From the NCBI GenBank assembly GCA_902775565.1, contig CACYMP010000010.1, positions 26,993 to 90,992 on the forward strand: 64,000 nt of DNA. The letters are read 5' to 3'. The notes under the pieces are model-generated. The model made no database searches and was not told the origin of the DNA. It was given only the letters and a program-made list of their open reading frames with translations. Source of the stretch: Oscillospiraceae bacterium. GTDB lineage: Bacteria > Bacillota > Clostridia > Saccharofermentanales > Saccharofermentanaceae. Below are positions 8,005-16,890 of this stretch, one piece after another (the stretch's first letter is position 1; every line of letters begins with the position of its first letter). Position numbers and translations under genes: made by a program.

Positions 8005-10974
8005 TCAGCTGTTTCTCGCCTTCATCTCGAGCCATTCGGTCTTGGTAACAAGGATCTTACGGGGCTTGCTTCCTTCGAAAGGACCTATGATCTGCTTTTT
8101 CTCCAGTTCATCTATCAGACGTGCCGCACGCGGATAACCGATGCCAAGACGCCTTTGGAGAACTGATACGGAAGCGCTTCCGTTCTCGATGACAGTCTCT
8201 ACTGCCTGCTCGAAAAGATCGCTCGAATCGCCGGATCCGCCACCCTGCATCCCGTCCGTTATACCGCCGTTCTCTGCGCCTTCGGCAGTGCGGTCGATCT
8301 CGTTGATGATATCCTCGTCATACATCGAACCGTATTTGTTCTTCAGGTATTCGACAACAACCTCGACTTCCTCATCCTTAAGGAATGCACCCTGACCTCT
8401 TACAGGCTGGGGAGCGCTCATAGGAGCATAGAGCATGTCGCCTTTTCCTAACAGTTTCTCTGCGCCGACATGGTCAAGTATCGTCTTTGAGTCGACACCT
8501 GAAGTAACTGCGAAAGCGATCCTTGAACCGATATTTGCCTTGATGACACCCGTGATGACATCAACAGAAGGTCTCTGTGTTGCGATAAGCAGATGGATAC
8601 CGGCTGCTCTTGCGAGAGCAGCAAGACGGGAGATATAGAGTTCAACTTCCTTTGCCGCTACGCTCATGAGTTCTGCAAGCTCATCGATAACAAGAACGAT
8701 AAACGGGAGATGCTCGACTGTCGGATCGTTTGCATACTTTTCGTTGAAACCGCTGATGTTTCTTACCTGGCCTTCAGCAAAGAGCTTATATCTTCTCTGC
8801 ATCTCGACTACAGCCCAGTTGAGTGCGGCCGCCGCCTTTTTGGGTTCTGTAATGACAGGCATGATAAGATGCGGGATACCGTTATATACGGCAAGTTCAA
8901 CTACCTTAGGATCGACAAGTATCATACGGACATCCTTCGGAGATGTATGTACCAGGATACTAGTAAGGATCGAGTTGATACAAACTGACTTACCTGAACC
9001 TGTAGAACCGGCGATCATGAGGTGCGGCATCTTTGCAAGGTCACAGTAGATAGGCCTTCCCGGTATGTCACGTCCGAGAGCAACGGTAAGAGGCGTTGAA
9101 GCCCTGAATTCCTTCGTCTCAACGAGACCTCTCAAATGTACCGCAGTAGGCTTGTCATTCGGTATCTCGATTCCGATAGCGCTCTTGCCCGGAATAGGAG
9201 CTTCGATTCTTATGGAAACAGCTGCCATGGCGAGCTTGATGTCATTCTCGAGCTGAGTTACCCTTGATACCTTTGTACCGGTCTGGAGTGTAAGCTCGAA
9301 TCTGGTGATAGCAGGACCGTGGGTTATATTCTTGACTTCAGCAACAATACCAAAGCTCTTTAATGCATCCTCGAGCTTATAAGCCTTCTCGCGGAGCATT
9401 GCATCCTTATTGCCCGTATCACGCTGGACTTCATCGGGCGAAAGCAGATTGGTCGGAGCAGGTACATATTTCCTGAGTCTGCTGTCGCGGGCTTTCTTTG
9501 CCTTCTCGCGTTCCTGCGTCTCGGCAGTGAACTCGATATTCGGATTCTTAACACGCGAAGGAGCGTCGCCGGTCTTCATTATCCTGCCTTCGGTCCTGCT
9601 GAAATTATCCGTATCTTCGCTCTCAGCGTTGATAGTGATCCTGCCGGTGTTGGATACCGGAGTTTTTCTTGCGGGAGCATCAGTAAAAGAAGGTACTTCT
9701 GCAGCGGCTGCTGCGCCTCCGATAACGCTTGTGTCAACGGAAGGACGTCTTACCCGGCGTTCTGCCTCATCGGTAAAGTCATAGCCTGTACCTTCAATAT
9801 CATCATCGACCTCATAAGGATCTACGGGAGCGGAATCGTAGTAATCATTCTGAATCTGCTGTTTTGCGTCATCGGTCATGAGATCATAGAAATCCGGTTC
9901 CTTGTGATTGGGGTCAAGAAAATCGAGATTCTTTGCAGGCTTCTTGTTCATCGTTCCCGGGATCGTCACCGCATCGGCTGTGTATGCGAAATCAGCAGAA
10001 GGTGCATTATCAGCGCCTCTGACGTTATATTCCTTCTCGTTGAATGTAAGCTTATTGGGATCCTGCGTACCTTCCATCCTGCTGTCGCCAGTCATTCTCG
10101 CGACATCGACAAAGCCCGTGCGGCTGTCGATAGGAAGAGAAGAATTAAATGCATCTGCGGCAGGTCCCTGTACGAGCGGATTGCCGTTCACGGGTTTGCG
10201 TGTATTTCTCGGCCTGGGGGCAGGCTGTGTATCACCATAGTTAATGTTGGGACCGCCTGCTCTTCTCTGATTGGCCTGCGGTCTGTTTACGGGACGGCCA
10301 TACGGATCCCTTCCTGTGTATGCGGGATTTGGTCTGTGACTTTCCCTTTTGGAGACCACTGAGTTATATACCCTGTTGGATGCCGTACTGATCGCCTTGT
10401 AAGTCTTCTTTGCAGTTGCCTTGAGCGATACGCGGAATACAACGATGACCTGCGTGATAATGAACACTACAGTAGCAAGTATCGCGATTATCTTGCCCGT
10501 TACTTCGTTGAGTGCAACGGCAATTGATCCTCCGACGATGCCGCCCGGGAAAACGGCTGCCGATCCGGGTCTGCAGATCATCTCCTGATAACCGCCTGAC
10601 TGCCAGAGGATACCGAGCGCCTTGATAGCGGATACCTTGCCGCCGTCAGCCGCCGAGATCTCCCTCATATAATCGAAATCCATGGTGATGAGCGCAAGGA
10701 GCGCGGAGAAGCTTACGAGCAGCAGGATTATCGAACGGACTCTTATGCCGGATACGCCTTCCCTTTTCTCGAAAAAGACATCGAGCGCCGCATAGAGAAC
10801 ATAAAGCGGGATGGCATAAGCCATACATCCGATAAGGCCGAAGAATACGGTCTTAACAAAGCTTCCGATAATACCCGTCAGGGTGACCGGCAGATAGAAT
10901 ATGAGGATGATCGCAGCAGCTACGAAAAACAGTATCAATCCGACTGCTTCTTTTTTTAGCTCAAATCTGGTCAA
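8005..10974 (-). CDS. ftsK: DNA translocase FtsK/SpoIIIE
   Basis: FtsK pumps chromosomal DNA through the closing septum. The 989-residue protein has about four N-terminal membrane segments within the first 185 residues, a long proline- and charge-rich linker to about residue 500, the alpha/beta motor with Walker A GSTGSGKS at about 656-663 and Walker B L-V-I-D-E-L-A-E-L-M, and the winged-helix gamma domain at about 915-980 that reads polar DNA sequences. The start is a TTG at 10974 that overlaps the TGA stop of the Nudix gene (TTGA); AGGAGG 8 bases upstream decides for it. The last bases lie one nucleotide from the next start. Confidence 0.95.
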   Translation of the reverse strand: MTRFELKKEAVGLILFFVAAAIILIFYLPVTLTGIIGSFVKTVFFGLIGCMAYAIPLYVLYAALDVFFEKREGVSGIRVRSIILLLVSFSALLALITMDFDYMREISAADGGKVSAIKALGILWQSGGYQEMICRPGSAAVFPGGIVGGSIAVALNEVTGKIIAILATVVFIITQVIVVFRVSLKATAKKTYKAISTASNRVYNSVVSKRESHRPNPAYTGRDPYGRPVNRPQANQRRAGGPNINYGDTQPAPRPRNTRKPVNGNPLVQGPAADAFNSSLPIDSRTGFVDVARMTGDSRMEGTQDPNKLTFNEKEYNVRGADNAPSADFAYTADAVTIPGTMNKKPAKNLDFLDPNHKEPDFYDLMTDDAKQQIQNDYYDSAPVDPYEVDDDIEGTGYDFTDEAERRVRRPSVDTSVIGGAAAAAEVPSFTDAPARKTPVSNTGRITINAESEDTDNFSRTEGRIMKTGDAPSRVKNPNIEFTAETQEREKAKKARDSRLRKYVPAPTNLLSPDEVQRDTGNKDAMLREKAYKLEDALKSFGIVAEVKNITHGPAITRFELTLQTGTKVSRVTQLENDIKLAMAAVSIRIEAPIPGKSAIGIEIPNDKPTAVHLRGLVETKEFRASTPLTVALGRDIPGRPIYCDLAKMPHLMIAGSTGSGKSVCINSILTSILVHTSPKDVRMILVDPKVVELAVYNGIPHLIMPVITEPKKAAAALNWAVVEMQRRYKLFAEGQVRNISGFNEKYANDPTVEHLPFIVLVIDELAELMSVAAKEVELYISRLAALARAAGIHLLIATQRPSVDVITGVIKANIGSRIAFAVTSGVDSKTILDHVGAEKLLGKGDMLYAPMSAPQPVRGQGAFLKDEEVEVVVEYLKNKYGSMYDEDIINEIDRTAEGAENGGITDGMQGGGSGDSSDLFEQAVETVIENGSASVSVLQRRLGIGYPRAARLIDELEKKQIIGPFEGSKPRKILVTKTEWLEMKARNS

Positions 10975-11531
10975 ATGCCGAACCTCCTGGCTGCCTTGTA
11001 GATCAATACAAGTGTTTTCGCATCTTCTATTTTACCGCTTTCAGCCATTTCAAGAGCATTTTTAAGCGGACATTTTACGGTTCTCAGGTACTCATTCGGA
11101 TCAGGCGCTCCGCCTGTAAACTGAAGGTCCGTAGCAATATAAAGACTGATTATCTCAGAGCAGTATCCGGGAGTTGCAGCCATCTTTCCGACGTACTCTA
11201 TATTGCCTGCAGTAAAGCCTGTCTCCTCGGTGATCTCTCTTGTAGCGCAGGTCAATGGGTCCTCGCCAGGTTCGATCTTGCCTGCAGGTGCCTCGGTCAT
11301 GACCTTCTCAAAAGGACTTCTGAACTGCTTTACAAAATAACAATTCAGTTCAGAATCAACGGGAAGTATCGCACATCCGCCGTTGTGGAGCACTATCTCC
11401 CTGTGGCTTGTCGCACCCTCAGGTGTAGTGATGGTCTTAACCTCGACCGTGAAGACTTTTCCGGTGAACTTCGTCTCTTTAGACTCCGTCTTCTCGAAAA
11501 GCATATCGTCAGAACAATCTATTCTGCCCAT
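10971..11531 (-). CDS. Nudix hydrolase, ADP-ribose pyrophosphatase-like
   Basis: The 186-residue protein contains a complete Nudix box (G84, E90, R98-E99, E102-E103, G105). Its length and the R-Q-F/F-R-S-P-F-E segment before the box match the NudF/YqkG type that hydrolyses ADP-ribose to AMP and ribose 5-phosphate. The ATG at 11531 follows AAGGGGA. It overlaps the TTG start of ftsK by three bases and lies 19 bases after rnhA. Other nucleoside diphosphate substrates are possible. Confidence 0.9.
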   Translation of the reverse strand: MGRIDCSDDMLFEKTESKETKFTGKVFTVEVKTITTPEGATSHREIVLHNGGCAILPVDSELNCYFVKQFRSPFEKVMTEAPAGKIEPGEDPLTCATREITEETGFTAGNIEYVGKMAATPGYCSEIISLYIATDLQFTGGAPDPNEYLRTVKCPLKNALEMAESGKIEDAKTLVLIYKAARRFGI

Positions 11532-11550
11532 TCCCCTTTATCGCCTCTTA

Positions 11551-11997
11551 TTACTTAAATTTGCGGCTCTCCGCAACTGCGAGCTCGTCACATCTGTTGT
11601 TGAGCTCATCATCAGCGTGCCCTTTGACCTTGCTGAAAGTCACCTGATGTGTGGCAGTAAGCACTGCGAGTTCTTTCCAGAGATCAGCGTTGGCAACTTC
11701 GGCCTTTGCACTGTTTTTCCAGCCGTTAGTCATCCATTTGGCAAGCCAGTTCTGGTTGAACGCATTAACGACGTAAGCACTGTCGCTGTATATCGTAACT
11801 TTGCACGGACGTTTCAGGGCACGGAGGCCGTTTATGACACCTGCAAGTTCCATTCTGTTGTTAGTGGTCTGAGCCTCTCCACCGGAAAGTTCTTTCTTAA
11901 AGTTTCCGGCAATAAGGATCGCAGCCCAGCCTCCCGGTCCGGGATTGCCCGAGCATGCGCCGTCGGTATAAATGGTTACCTCAGAGATCTCCGCCAT
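11551..11997 (-). CDS. rnhA: ribonuclease HI
   Basis: RNase HI removes RNA from RNA-DNA hybrids such as R-loops and Okazaki primers. This 148-residue protein is the normal bacterial length. The catalytic set is visible: D12 in Y-T-D-G-A-C-S-G-N-P-G-P-G-G, E50 in N-N-R-M-E-L, D72 in S-D-S-A-Y, H127 in K-G-H-A-D-D, and D137. It lies six bases downstream of proC on the same strand. There is no N-terminal hybrid-binding domain. Confidence 0.96.
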   Translation of the reverse strand: MAEISEVTIYTDGACSGNPGPGGWAAILIAGNFKKELSGGEAQTTNNRMELAGVINGLRALKRPCKVTIYSDSAYVVNAFNQNWLAKWMTNGWKNSAKAEVANADLWKELAVLTATHQVTFSKVKGHADDELNNRCDELAVAESRKFK

Positions 11998-12003
11998 CTT
12001 CTG

Positions 12004-12807
12004 TTATTTCCTGCCCTGCATCTTAAGTGTCTTGTCGTAAGCCGCGGTAACGGACTTGATGACAGCATTGCGGAAACCGTTCTCCTCAAGAGCCATAACA
12101 CCTGCGATTGTTGTTCCTCCGGGAGAGCAGACCATATCCTTAAGTACTGCGGGATTCGTTCCCGTATCAAGGCAGAGCTTGCCTGAACCCATTATGGTGC
12201 CGGCAGCGATCTTGAGAGCATCATCGCGCTTGATGCCGAGGCTTACGGCAGCGTCTGCCATAGCTTCGATGAAGAGCATAACATAAGCAGGGCCCGTACC
12301 TGATACGCAGCCGATGGCGTCAAGTGTCTTCTCATCACAGAGGATAGATGTGCCGCATGTATCCAGGAGCTCTTTTACGAACTTTGTCTCCTCATCAGAA
12401 AGACCTACGGGACATACCGCAGATACTCCGCAGCCTACCTGCGCGGGCGTGTTGGGCATGATTCTGACAAACTTCCTGCCGCTTCCGAGGATACCTGCGA
12501 TCCTTTCGCATGTAACGGCAGCAGCGATAGAAAGAACGATCGCTCCTTCCTTGAGGCACTCTGCCACATCCGCAAGAGCGGGATCGAAATGCTGGGGCTT
12601 TACAGCCATAAGTACATAATCCGCATCCTTTACACAGGTCTGAACACTGCCTGATGTATTGCATCCGAGCTCGGCTGCGCATGCATCCATCGCTTCAAGC
12701 CTGACGTCAAAACAGTAAGCATCGGATGCTTTGATCGCTCCGCCCCTGATAAATCCGCCGAGAAGTGCCTTTCCCATGTTGCCTGTACCGATTACAGCAA
12801 GTTTCAT
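12004..12807 (-). CDS. proC: pyrroline-5-carboxylate reductase
   Basis: ProC reduces pyrroline-5-carboxylate to proline with NAD(P)H. The protein begins with the Rossmann motif G-T-G-N-M-G at residues 7-12 and has the C-terminal family signature (S-G-T-G-P-A-Y with D-x-V-x-S-P-G-G-T-T). An upstream GTG could add three residues, but it lies inside the Shine-Dalgarno AAGGAG, so the ATG at 12807 is chosen, giving 267 residues, the family norm. No other proline genes are adjacent. Confidence 0.95.
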   Translation of the reverse strand: MKLAVIGTGNMGKALLGGFIRGGAIKASDAYCFDVRLEAMDACAAELGCNTSGSVQTCVKDADYVLMAVKPQHFDPALADVAECLKEGAIVLSIAAAVTCERIAGILGSGRKFVRIMPNTPAQVGCGVSAVCPVGLSDEETKFVKELLDTCGTSILCDEKTLDAIGCVSGTGPAYVMLFIEAMADAAVSLGIKRDDALKIAAGTIMGSGKLCLDTGTNPAVLKDMVCSPGGTTIAGVMALEENGFRNAVIKSVTAAYDKTLKMQGRK

Positions 12808-12861
12808 ATGTCCCACTCCTTTTATTATTTATAATACATGGGTAAAATCATACCATTGACC

Positions 12862-12890
12862 TTGACAGAGTGCAAACCAACGATTAAACT
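12862..12890 (+). promoter_or_regulatory. tRNA-Trp promoter
   Basis: TTGACA (12862-12867), a 17-base spacer and TAAACT (12885-12890) lie 14 bases before the mature tRNA 5' end. Confidence 0.75.
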
Positions 12891-12904
12891 AACATACGTT
12901 TTAC

Positions 12905-12979
12905 AGGGGAGTGGCTCAACGGTAGAGCAGCGGTCTCCAAAACCGCCGGTTGCGCGTTCAAATCGTGTCTCCCCTGCCA
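12905..12979 (+). tRNA. trnW: tRNA-Trp (anticodon CCA), with encoded 3' CCA
   Basis: The acceptor arms AGGGGAG (12905-12911) and CTCCCCT (12969-12975) pair perfectly, followed by discriminator G and an encoded CCA. The D arm is GCTC/GAGC. The anticodon stem GCGGT/ACCGC closes the loop CTCCAAA, giving anticodon CCA, which reads UGG. The T arm carries the GTTCAAATC loop. The mature body is 72 bases without CCA. Confidence 0.96.
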
Positions 12980-12983
12980 TAAG

Positions 12984-13015
12984 AAAACCGCCTTCAAGAC
13001 CGAAGGCGGTTTTTT
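12984..13015 (+). terminator. bidirectional rho-independent terminator after tRNA-Trp
   Basis: AAAACCGCCTTC and GAAGGCGGTTTT form a 12-bp stem with a six-base loop, followed by a T run on the plus strand. On the minus strand the stem also ends in TTTTCTT, so it can terminate the convergent acidic protein gene that ends at 13044. Confidence 0.92.
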
Positions 13016-13043
13016 GTTTTCCGTTATTGTTATCAGATTGTAA

Positions 13044-14033
13044 TCAAGAAGCTGATGTTGCAGGCGTTGTGGCAACACTCTCATTCACATCATGGATGAC
13101 TGTCTTGATCTGGGAGGGCTTCAATGCCTTGGCAGGAAGAACCTCGATCTTGATATAGAGCTTTCCGCCTACATTGTCTGCAGCAAGCTTGAAAGCGATA
13201 TCACCCTTTACCGTGTAAAGGCCTTCCTGGTTTGCATCCCTGGCGGAATTCATGATGAGTGAAACTGCGTCATTGAATGACATGTCAGGGAAGAAGTTTC
13301 CGAGAAGCGCACCGAAATGCACCATCATCATCGTCATGTGCTTATCGTCATATGTGCAGTACATGCAAAGTCTTGTAAGCTTTCCGTCATTGATGCGGGT
13401 ATTGGCTTCAACAAGGATATTCTCAAGCTCTTCGGTAGCCGCATAAGTCTTAACAAAAGGCTTGAATCTCGCATCAAGCTTCTTCTGCTCTTCAGGCTCT
13501 ATTTCACCCTTTATGCTCCAGATCTCCTTGATGGAGTTCTTATCAACAAGCTTGAAAGCCGGAACAACGGTAGTATATTGAGCCATCATCTTCTTTGAGA
13601 TTTCAGACGCTTCAAGTCTTGTGTTGTATTCATCCAAGGTATATCCGAATGAAGGAGCAAAGACCGAAGGCAGGATATAATAAAGCGCAACCGCGACTAT
13701 AACCGCGTAGATCAAAGCTACCATGATAGCTGGAACACGGTCCTTCTTTGCCTTAGGCTCAGTCTCGGTCTCTTCTTCGTCATCTTCATCCTCTTCCTCT
13801 TCGGATCCCTCATCCTCAGATTCAGAGTCTTCTTCCTCAGCGTCAGCTTTATCAGCCTCTTTTGTCTCTTCTTCGGAAACGTCTTCTGCGGCCTCTTCAG
13901 AAGCTTCCTCAGAAGATTCTTCAGCTTCTTCGGTCTCTTCCTTTACGGACACTTCTTCCTTTTCCAAGTTCTCTTCCTTTTCGGGCTTAGAGCTTGCGGA
14001 AAACGCATCGATCTTATGTTTTTTAGCTGCCAT
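13044..14033 (-). CDS. membrane-anchored protein with long acidic N-terminal tail
   Basis: The 329-residue product is not recognised. Residues about 15-92 are almost entirely Glu, Asp, Ser and Ala, strongly acidic and low in complexity, followed by a short basic patch (K-A-K-K-D-R) and one TM helix at about 101-125. The remaining 200 residues form a soluble domain with no motif I can name. The basic patch after the acidic tail suggests that the tail is cytoplasmic and the C-terminal domain outside. GGAGG lies 8 bases before the ATG. A TATAAT (14067-14062) and the palindrome CAAACGTTTG (14050-14059) lie in its upstream region. Confidence 0.75.
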   Translation of the reverse strand: MAAKKHKIDAFSASSKPEKEENLEKEEVSVKEETEEAEESSEEASEEAAEDVSEEETKEADKADAEEEDSESEDEGSEEEEDEDDEEETETEPKAKKDRVPAIMVALIYAVIVAVALYYILPSVFAPSFGYTLDEYNTRLEASEISKKMMAQYTTVVPAFKLVDKNSIKEIWSIKGEIEPEEQKKLDARFKPFVKTYAATEELENILVEANTRINDGKLTRLCMYCTYDDKHMTMMMVHFGALLGNFFPDMSFNDAVSLIMNSARDANQEGLYTVKGDIAFKLAADNVGGKLYIKIEVLPAKALKPSQIKTVIHDVNESVATTPATSAS

Positions 14034-14131
14034 GGCTTAACCTCCATTTCAAACGTTTGCTATTATAATGTAAAGAAAGAACTTGTGAAAGAGTTTATAA
14101 TTAAATATATCATTCGAGGGAGGTGACACGT

Positions 14132-14833
14132 ATGCCGCATGTATTGATTTCAGGTGGATCACGAGGAATAGGCCGGGCAGCTGCAGAGCTTTTCGCAAAA
14201 AACGGATGGCTTGTAACCTGTCTCTATCACACTAAGACGCCGATATTCGATGAGAACATTACGGGTATCAGATGCGACGTGTCAAACTCCATTCTGGTAA
14301 CGCACGCCGTACAGGAAGCCGAGAGCAAGTTCGGTCCCATCGACTGTCTTATCTCCAATGCCGGCATCTCCGTAAAGGGACTTGCACAGGACTTCAAGGA
14401 GAATGACTACAGGAAAGTAATGGACACGAACTTCGGCGGTCTGTTCAATCTTGCCAATGCAGCTATTCCCGGCATGGTATCAAGAAAGAAAGGTGTCATC
14501 ATCGCAGTATCTTCCATGTGGGGACAGACAGGCGCTTCATGTGAGGCTCTGTATTCTGCAAGTAAGGGCGCGGTTGATGCTTATGTAAGATCTCTCGCCA
14601 AGGAGCTCGGTCCGTCCGGCATACGTGTAAATGCCGTATCCCCGGGCGTTATCAATACCGACATGCTCAAGGACTATTCCGATAAAGACCTGCAGGACCT
14701 CGCAGAGACCACTCCTCTCGGAAGGCTCGGTTCTCCCGAAGAGGTCGCAAAGGCAATGCTGTTCTTATCTTCTGACGGTGCATCCTTCATCACCGGACAG
14801 GTAATCGGCGTCAACGGCGGTTTCCTCACCTGA
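14132..14833 (+). CDS. short-chain dehydrogenase/reductase, FabG-like
   Basis: This 233-residue NAD(P)-dependent oxidoreductase has the SDR cofactor motif G-G-S-R-G-I-G near residue 9, the N-A-G motif, the catalytic S-S/M-W-G, Y-S-A-S-K (Tyr and Lys) and a C-terminal G-x-x-x-x-V-N-G-G stretch typical of FabG-like enzymes. A GTG nine bases upstream is in frame, but the AGGGAGG Shine-Dalgarno fits the ATG at 14132. It stands alone between the acidic protein and citrate synthase rather than in a fatty acid cluster, so 3-oxoacyl-ACP reductase activity is possible but not shown. Confidence 0.88.
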   Translation: MPHVLISGGSRGIGRAAAELFAKNGWLVTCLYHTKTPIFDENITGIRCDVSNSILVTHAVQEAESKFGPIDCLISNAGISVKGLAQDFKENDYRKVMDTNFGGLFNLANAAIPGMVSRKKGVIIAVSSMWGQTGASCEALYSASKGAVDAYVRSLAKELGPSGIRVNAVSPGVINTDMLKDYSDKDLQDLAETTPLGRLGSPEEVAKAMLFLSSDGASFITGQVIGVNGGFLT

Positions 14834-14854
14834 CAGACCGTTTGATAATATCAA

Positions 14855-14883
14855 TTGAAAACGCAGACAAAATCCTCTAAAAT
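14855..14883 (+). promoter_or_regulatory. citrate synthase promoter
   Basis: TTGAAA (14855-14860), a 17-base spacer and TAAAAT (14878-14883) lie about 60 bases before the citrate synthase ATG. An AAGGAG ribosome binding site follows near 14934. Confidence 0.75.
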
Positions 14884-14948
14884 AGTAGGGATTTTGACAT
14901 TTTTGCAAGCTTTCTGACAACTGACGCCAATTTAAGGAGATAACTGTC

Positions 14949-16319
14949 ATGCCCACAAACAACAGCTACTCAAAAATCACGCCCGAAATCGAAAACCTCG
15001 CGAAAATATGCGTTTCAAACCAGATCGATTCAGACCTCTATACCAAGTACAACGTTAAAAGAGGCCTTCGCGACCTGAACGGAAAAGGTGTACTTACAGG
15101 CCTTACCCGCATTTCGGAGATCAATGCCACCAAAATGGTCGACGGCAAATCCGTCCCCGCTGAAGGCGAGCTTTTCTACCGTGGAATAAACGTTAAGGAT
15201 CTTATCGGCGGACAGCCGGAAGATATGCATTTCGGCTTCGAAGAAGCCACCTATCTGCTGCTTTTCGGCAAGCTCCCCACCAAGACCGAGCTTAATGATT
15301 TCTGCAACATCCTTACCGATTCAAGATCAAAGATGCCGAAGAACTTCTTCCGTGACGTAATCATGCAGAAGCCTTCCACAGATCTCATGAACAACATCGC
15401 ACGTGCCGTACTTAATCTTTACGCATATGACCCGCAGTCGATGGATATATCGATCCCCAACGTCTTAAGACAGTCTCTGGAGCTGATATCCATCTTCCCA
15501 CAGCTCGCAGTACACAGCTACGATGCAATGAAATACTACCTCGACAAGGATTCTCTCATTGTCCACCGTCCCAAGCTCGGGCTCTCGACTGCCGAGAACA
15601 TCTTATATATGCTGAGGTCAGACAATAAGTTCACTCCCCTTGAAGCAAAGATATTGGATGTTGCGCTCATCCTGCATGCAGAGCACGGCGGCGGTAACAA
15701 CTCGACATTCACTACGCATGTTGTAACGAGCTCCGGAACCGATACTTATTCATCTGTAGCCGCTTCTCTTTGCTCTCTCAAAGGACCCAAACACGGCGGC
15801 GCGAACATCGCAGTCGTCAAGATGTTCAAGGAGATCAAGAGAAACGTCTCCGACTGGGAAGATGACGACGAGATACTCAAGTACCTTGAAAGGATCCTTC
15901 ACAAGGATGCTTTCGACCGCACCGGTGTCATCTACGGTATGGGACATGCTGTTTATTCCATTTCCGATCCGAGAGCACAGATCTTCAAGAACTATGTCCG
16001 TGAGCTTTCCGCCGAAAAGGGACGCAGCGCTGAATTCAGGTTCTACGAGAAGATCGAGCGTCTCGCAGCAGAGCTCATCGCCGCAGAAAGACATATTTAT
16101 AAGGGTGTTTCTGCCAATATCGACTTCTACAGCGGCTTTGTATATTCAATGCTCGGACTCCCGTTAGAGCTCTACACACCACTGTTCGCTATCGCCCGCA
16201 TCTCCGGATGGTCGGCACACAGATTAGAAGAGCTTAACGGCCACGGCAAGATCATCCGTCCCGCATACCGCTGTGTCCAGGACAGAGTTGATTACGTCCC
16301 GCTTGAAGACAGAAAATAA
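14949..16319 (+). CDS. gltA: citrate synthase
   Basis: Citrate synthase condenses acetyl-CoA and oxaloacetate. The catalytic residues are in place: H246 in H-A-E-H-G-G, H282 in G-P-K-H-G-G-A-N, and D340 in S-D-P-R-A. At 456 residues it is of the longer clostridial type with an N-terminal extension. It stands alone without aconitase or isocitrate dehydrogenase, so it likely feeds glutamate synthesis rather than a full cycle. Its own promoter upstream and a strong terminator downstream make it a monocistronic unit. Confidence 0.95.
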   Translation: MPTNNSYSKITPEIENLAKICVSNQIDSDLYTKYNVKRGLRDLNGKGVLTGLTRISEINATKMVDGKSVPAEGELFYRGINVKDLIGGQPEDMHFGFEEATYLLLFGKLPTKTELNDFCNILTDSRSKMPKNFFRDVIMQKPSTDLMNNIARAVLNLYAYDPQSMDISIPNVLRQSLELISIFPQLAVHSYDAMKYYLDKDSLIVHRPKLGLSTAENILYMLRSDNKFTPLEAKILDVALILHAEHGGGNNSTFTTHVVTSSGTDTYSSVAASLCSLKGPKHGGANIAVVKMFKEIKRNVSDWEDDDEILKYLERILHKDAFDRTGVIYGMGHAVYSISDPRAQIFKNYVRELSAEKGRSAEFRFYEKIERLAAELIAAERHIYKGVSANIDFYSGFVYSMLGLPLELYTPLFAIARISGWSAHRLEELNGHGKIIRPAYRCVQDRVDYVPLEDRK

Positions 16320-16339
16320 AGCAAACGGAACAAAATTAA

Positions 16340-16375
16340 AGGCCCCGCGATACTGACAATCGCAGGGCCTTTTTT
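16340..16375 (+). terminator. terminator of citrate synthase
   Basis: AGGCCC-GCGAT pairs with ATCGC-GGGCCT across one mismatch, with a seven-base loop and a T6 tract on the plus strand. Confidence 0.88.
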
Positions 16376-16418
16376 CTGGCTTTCTAATATTGATTAAGAA
16401 AAGACTTCGGTTAAAACC

Positions 16419-16685
16419 TTATGCCTTCTCGTTGTCGTCTTCGATCTTTCCGAAAAGATTGAGTCTGAAGAGCATTGCCTCATCATCCGGATCAGAGCAA
16501 GAGATCTTTGCGTTGCAAACGATACCGCCCTCGATGAGCTTCATGATGCCTGTGATCTGGCTGAGCTTGCTCTTGAGGTTGAAGCGGTCACCCTCGTCTG
16601 TAATGAGGATTACGCTGCCCTTGCACTCGTCGAGCGCCTTCATAAGTGTAGCAACATCAATATTATCCAAATAAAAAGCTTTCAT
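16419..16685 (-). CDS. small conserved clostridial protein of unknown function
   Basis: This 88-residue acidic protein has an AGGAGG ribosome binding site before its ATG. The N-terminal half has an alternating pattern (residues 1-45) ending in D-x-x-N-L-K-S-K-L-S-Q, which I recall from small conserved proteins in Clostridia, some carrying the unlikely label polyA polymerase; the size and pattern also suggest an HPr-like fold. I see no HPr active-site histidine. The function is unknown. Confidence 0.7.
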   Translation of the reverse strand: MKAFYLDNIDVATLMKALDECKGSVILITDEGDRFNLKSKLSQITGIMKLIEGGIVCNAKISCSDPDDEAMLFRLNLFGKIEDDNEKA

Positions 16686-16799
16686 AAGAAATACCTCCTG
16701 TTAATTATTGGTACTTTTTGGTTATGTCTTCGGGTTCCCCCTCGGACAATCTTATGTTACTTTTCTTTCGGTCTTAACTCAATCGGCTCTGTATACAAA

Positions 16800-16831
16800 A
16801 TGCACAACCGAAACAGCGTGTTTTTGTGCAT
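16800..16831. repeat. inverted repeat in the 16686-16890 intergenic region
   Basis: ATGCACAA and TTGTGCAT form a perfect 8-bp inverted repeat with a 16-base spacer, between the small lipoprotein and the 88-residue protein gene. It may be an operator; a TTGACA (16839-16834, minus) lies beside it but has no good -10. I see nothing else in this 205-base gap. Confidence 0.4.
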
Positions 16832-16890
16832 ATTGTCAACAAAGAGTTTCCCGGCTTTTATGTTATCAGCACGTGGAAACCCTTGTTATA

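Noticed and set aside
13723..14040. A serine-rich plus-strand frame opposite the acidic tail
   Set aside because: Poly-Ser is the reverse complement of GAA/GAG/GAT codon runs; it is a by-product of the acidic repeat.
14050..14059. CAAACGTTTG palindrome considered as a CcpA cre site
   Set aside because: It has the AANCGNTT core but lacks the outer TG and CA bases; too weak to call.
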